This document shows positions 61,057 through 64,000 of a stretch of DNA of 64,000 nucleotides, one piece after another. Under the pieces are notes generated by a model, which ran no database searches, was not told the DNA's origin, and saw nothing but the letters and a program-made list of their open reading frames with translations. Positions within the stretch are counted from its first letter, which is position 1. The number at the start of each line of letters is the position of its first letter. Source of the DNA: Labilithrix sp. (GTDB taxonomy: Bacteria > Myxococcota_A > Polyangia > Polyangiales > Polyangiaceae); the NCBI GenBank assembly GCA_019637195.1, contig JAHBWA010000004.1:62001-126000 (forward strand), written 5' to 3'. Position numbers and translations under genes: made by a program.

Positions 61057-62790
61057 ATGGACCGGCCTGTGAGCTCCTTCAAAGCGTCGACGTTGCGCAC
61101 TTTCCTCGTCCCGCTCGCGGTCGGCTTCTCCCTTCTGTTCACGGCGCCCGCGGCCGTCGCGCAGGGAAAAGCCGAGGGCCCCGCCAAGGCACTTCAGAAG
61201 AAGGCCATGGACGAGGACTACCTCGCGACCGACTTCGCGAAGGCCGCGGAGAAGCTCGAGAAGGCCATCGGCCAGTGCGGCACGGACAAGTGCTCCGCGC
61301 AGCTCCGCTCGCGCCTGAAGCGTGACCTCGGCGTCGTGCAGATCGGCGGCGGCCTCGACAAGGACAAGGGCGTCGCCAACTTCGTCGAGGCGATCAAGCT
61401 CGATCCGACCGTCACGCTCGATCCCGACTTCAAGACGAAGGATCTCGAGCAGGCGTTCGCCGACGCGAAGAAGCGGGCGGGCGGCGGCGGTGGTGGTGCG
61501 GCGGCCCCGACCAACGGCGGCGCGGCCCCGGCGGGCGGTCAGCCCGAGGGCGACTTCACGCACACGCCCGCGGCCGAGCAGCAGGTCCGCACGGCGATCC
61601 CCGTCTACGTCGAGTACGGCGGCGAGGAGCAGCTCACGAAGGTGATCGCCCGCTACAAGGGCTTCGGCATGACGGAGTGGAAGACCGTCGAGCTGAAGAA
61701 GATGGGCGAGCAGGGCTGGGGCGGCCTCCTGCCGTGCGCCGACGTCCAGCAGGGCACGACGCAGTATTACATCCAGGGCTTCGACGCGAACAACGACCCG
61801 GTCGCGACCGGCGGTGACCGCAACAACCCCTACAGGGTCCCGGTGAAGACCGAGGCGGTGGAGGAGCCCCCGCACCTCCCCAACGCGTCGCCTCCCACGC
61901 AGTGCGCCGACACGGGCGACTGCCCGCCGAACTTCCCCGGCTGCAAGAAGGCGACGGTCGGCCCGGAGAAGACCGAGCCCGTCGGCAAGGACGGCGGCGA
62001 GTTCTGCGAAGAAGACAGCGAGTGCAAGAGCAACCAGTGCAGCCCTGACAACAAGTGCACCGAGTACGAGGGCACCAAGAAGGGCCCGCGACTGTGGGTC
62101 GGCCTCTCGCTCGCGCTCGACTACACGTTCGTCCCGAGCGCGGACGACGTCTGCAAGCTCACGGCGCAGGCCACGCCGATCAACGACTCGAACTACTACT
62201 GCACGCGCCAGGACGGCACCGACTACCCGTCGCGCGATCCGTCGCAGGCCGCGGAGAACGACTCGATCGTCCTGTCCAAGGACCGCGGCTCCGACAAGGT
62301 CACGGGCGGCGGCGCGCTCGGCAACATCCGCCTGATGCTGACGCTCGACTACGCCGTCACGCCGAACGTCCTCATCGGCGGCCGGCTCGGCCTCGTCCTC
62401 AACAGCTACACGGGCGGCGAGGCGGAGGTCGACGGCAAGCGCTTCGCGGTGCCGATCCACCTCGAGCTGCGCGCCACCTACGTCCACGGGCAGGACGCGC
62501 TCTTCAAGAAGGGCTTCGCGCCGTACGGCTTCGGCGGCGTGGGTATCGGACAGTTCGAGACGAACATCCCCGTGCAGGTCATCGAGGCGCCGCCGGGCGG
62601 GACGCCGGAGAAGCGGGACGTCAACGCGTGGCACATCGCAGGTCCGGCGTTCATCGCGATCGGCGGCGGCGGTCGCTATGCGGTCAACGAGCGGTTCGCC
62701 CTGATGTTCGGCCTGCGGGCGAACTTCGCCTTCCTCAACGCGTTCGCGCCGAGCGTCGGTCCCGAGGTCGGCGGCCAGATCGGCTTCTGA
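61057..62790 (+). CDS. Outer-membrane protein with helical N-terminal part and C-terminal barrel
   Basis: 577 residues. The signal peptide ends APAAVAQ. Residues 40-150 are helical and resemble a tetratricopeptide hairpin (KAAEKLEKAIGQCGTDKC). A beta-rich region and a small Cys-rich segment (CEEDSECKSNQCSPDNKC) come next. The last 240 residues alternate as barrel strands (LWVGLSLALDYTFVP ... VLIGGRLGLVLNS) and end in phenylalanine (GGQIGF). It belongs to a type of outer-membrane protein common in myxobacteria with no assigned function. It has its own promoter region. Confidence 0.8.
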   Translation: MDRPVSSFKASTLRTFLVPLAVGFSLLFTAPAAVAQGKAEGPAKALQKKAMDEDYLATDFAKAAEKLEKAIGQCGTDKCSAQLRSRLKRDLGVVQIGGGLDKDKGVANFVEAIKLDPTVTLDPDFKTKDLEQAFADAKKRAGGGGGGAAAPTNGGAAPAGGQPEGDFTHTPAAEQQVRTAIPVYVEYGGEEQLTKVIARYKGFGMTEWKTVELKKMGEQGWGGLLPCADVQQGTTQYYIQGFDANNDPVATGGDRNNPYRVPVKTEAVEEPPHLPNASPPTQCADTGDCPPNFPGCKKATVGPEKTEPVGKDGGEFCEEDSECKSNQCSPDNKCTEYEGTKKGPRLWVGLSLALDYTFVPSADDVCKLTAQATPINDSNYYCTRQDGTDYPSRDPSQAAENDSIVLSKDRGSDKVTGGGALGNIRLMLTLDYAVTPNVLIGGRLGLVLNSYTGGEAEVDGKRFAVPIHLELRATYVHGQDALFKKGFAPYGFGGVGIGQFETNIPVQVIEAPPGGTPEKRDVNAWHIAGPAFIAIGGGGRYAVNERFALMFGLRANFAFLNAFAPSVGPEVGGQIGF

Positions 62791-62815
62791 CGGCGGACCG
62801 CGCCGCGAGGGGGCG

Positions 62816-64000
62816 ATGACGAAGCGAGGCCTCTCGGACGCCGCGAGGCGGATCCGGCCGGCTGTCTTCGCCGAGCTCCAGGCGCGGATCGACCGCCTCG
62901 CCGCGCGCGGCGAGGAGCTCATCCCGCTGCACATCGGCGACACGCACATCGCGCCTCCGAGCGAGGCGCGGCGCGCGCTCGGCGGCTTCGACGCCGACGA
63001 CGCTTCGCTCCACCGCTACGGACCGACCGCGGGGCTCGCCCCGCTGCGCGAGGCGATCGCGCGGGTCCTCGCGCGGCGCGGGCTCGACGTCGATCCGGCG
63101 TCCGAGATCCTCGTCGGCAACGGCGGCACGCACGCGCTCTTTTGCGCGGCGCGCGTCGTGCTCGATCCGGGCGACGAGGTGATCCTCGCCGCGCCCTACT
63201 GGCCGCTCGCGCCCGGCATCTTCAGCGCGTGCGGAGCCGCGCCGGTCGAGGTGGCCGTCTCGCAGCGCCTCTACGAGGACCCGTCGCTCGATCCGGCGGC
63301 GCTCCTCACCGCCGCGCTCGGCCCGCGCACCAAGGCCCTCTACTTCATCTCGCCGAACAACCCCGACGGGAAGGTGCTCTCGCAGGCAGAGCTCGAGCGC
63401 GTCGCCGCGTTCGCGCGCGAGCACGACCTCTGGGTCTTCGCCGACGAGGTCTACGCCGACGTCGTCTTCACCGGCGCCGCGCCCGCGCCGTCGATCGCGA
63501 CGCTCCCCGGGATGCGCGAGCGGACGATCACGCTGCACTCGCTCTCGAAGAGCCACGCCCTCGCCGGTCTGCGCGTCGGGTTCGTCACCGCGCCCGAGGC
63601 GGTGATCGCCGCGGCGCGCCGCGTCTCGACGCACACCGCGTTCAACGTCGCCGTCGCGATGCAGCGCGCCGCCGTCGCCGCGCTCGCCGACGAGGCCTTC
63701 CCGGCGAGCGCGCGCGACGTCTACCGGTCCGCGCGTGACGCCTCGGTCGCCGCGCTGGCGGGGGCGCCGATCCGGTTCTTCGCCGCCGAGGGGGCGACGT
63801 ACCTGTTCCTCGATTTCGGCCCGGCCATCGAAGAGCGCGGCGGCGAGCGCGCGCTCTACGCGATCCTCGAGCGCGCCGTCGATCGCGGCGTGCTCCTCGC
63901 GCCGGGGGACGCCTTCGGCGCCGCCTACGCGAGCTCGTTCGCGCGCCTCTGCTACACGAGCGTCCCGCCCGAGCGCGTCGCCCTCGGGATCGAGCGCCTC
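62816..64000 (+). CDS. Class I/II PLP-dependent aminotransferase (partial)
   Basis: 395 residues are visible before the window ends. The fold-type I features are present: the start LIPLHIGDTHIAPP, the PLP phosphate-binding loop GNGGTHALFCA, SPNNPDGKV, the FADEVYADV segment and the PLP lysine in LHSLSKSHALAGLRVGF. It is of the aspartate-aminotransferase type, and the near full length is already seen. The amino donor cannot be told. Start ATG lies 25 bp after the outer-membrane protein gene. Confidence 0.93.
   Translation, partial: MTKRGLSDAARRIRPAVFAELQARIDRLAARGEELIPLHIGDTHIAPPSEARRALGGFDADDASLHRYGPTAGLAPLREAIARVLARRGLDVDPASEILVGNGGTHALFCAARVVLDPGDEVILAAPYWPLAPGIFSACGAAPVEVAVSQRLYEDPSLDPAALLTAALGPRTKALYFISPNNPDGKVLSQAELERVAAFAREHDLWVFADEVYADVVFTGAAPAPSIATLPGMRERTITLHSLSKSHALAGLRVGFVTAPEAVIAAARRVSTHTAFNVAVAMQRAAVAALADEAFPASARDVYRSARDASVAALAGAPIRFFAAEGATYLFLDFGPAIEERGGERALYAILERAVDRGVLLAPGDAFGAAYASSFARLCYTSVPPERVALGIERL

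Noticed and set aside
59521..62949. 1142-residue open frame on the minus strand
   Set aside because: It is antisense to the OmpA and barrel genes, which have clear domains; composition is typical of a shadow.
1..64000. tRNA, rRNA or tmRNA genes
   Set aside because: I looked through the intergenic stretches for T-loop and acceptor-like patterns and found no convincing one; a covariance-model search would be decisive.
1..64000. Insertion sequence or prophage
   Set aside because: No transposase, integrase or phage structural protein is seen; the repeats are short tandem arrays or hairpins.

Overview
The window is a very GC-rich chromosome segment (about 70% by eye) with strong codon bias. It looks like a myxobacterium (Myxococcota, probably Polyangiales). 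The evidence is the many lipoproteins with Asp/Ala/Gly-rich linkers, the DUF4215 'myxo cysteine-rich' repeats, two proteins ending in MYXO-CTERM-like sorting tails, OmpA/TSP3 proteins, an MXAN_5187-type sensor, a kinase-fold protein and very small intergenic gaps with ATGA/GTGA overlaps. No tRNA, rRNA, CRISPR array, insertion sequence or prophage is visible. Both ends cut a gene. || Layout. 1-3.2 kb (minus): a coupled membrane operon of RDD, SpoIIM-like, GlpQ-type membrane domain and a DUF4129-like protein. 3.4-4.8 kb: a trypsin-like protease with a Cys-rich region and sorting tail. 4.9-12.4 kb (minus): two lipoproteins, SmpB, aminopeptidase P, a lipoprotein, branched-chain aminotransferase, an Smr protein and a [2Fe-2S] protein. 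12.6-16.5 kb: pseudokinase, NUDIX hydrolase, serine acetyltransferase, a second SmpB, a PilZ-like protein and a universal stress protein. || 16.9-26.4 kb: the most distinctive locus. Four lipoprotein genes lie head to tail with three of the boundaries overlapping or nearly so. Three are giant paralogues of about 910-930 residues with five DUF4215 plus beta-sandwich modules each; the fourth is a von Willebrand A lipoprotein. A cluster of four stem-loops follows. || 26.5-32.4 kb: an accessory-looking stretch of lipoproteins, a ferritin-like protein, an HD phosphohydrolase and a glutathione peroxidase, with looser spacing and lower apparent GC in places. 32.4-37.6 kb (minus): an OmpA protein and a 1190-residue BACON-repeat protein whose 3' end is tandemly repeated. 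38-44.3 kb: Uma2 nuclease, DUF4328 membrane protein, RuvB, and a pair of signalling proteins of which the first has receiver, GAF, PAS and HisKA parts but no ATPase domain. 44.3-51.4 kb: sugar dehydrogenase/cytochrome lipoprotein, VOC protein, short Hsp70 and a membrane metallophosphatase with 36-bp repeats. || 51.4-58.2 kb: an exported protein coupled to an MXAN_5187-like sensor, a FadL-like porin, thioredoxin reductase, a cAMP-binding-type protein and a three-haem cytochrome. 58.2-64 kb: LexA with an operator overlapping an apparently leaderless promoter, two DUF4398-type envelope proteins (one an OmpA), an outer-membrane barrel and a truncated aminotransferase. Overall the window mixes housekeeping genes (ruvB, lexA, smpB, trxB, ilvE, cysE) with a large investment in the cell envelope.
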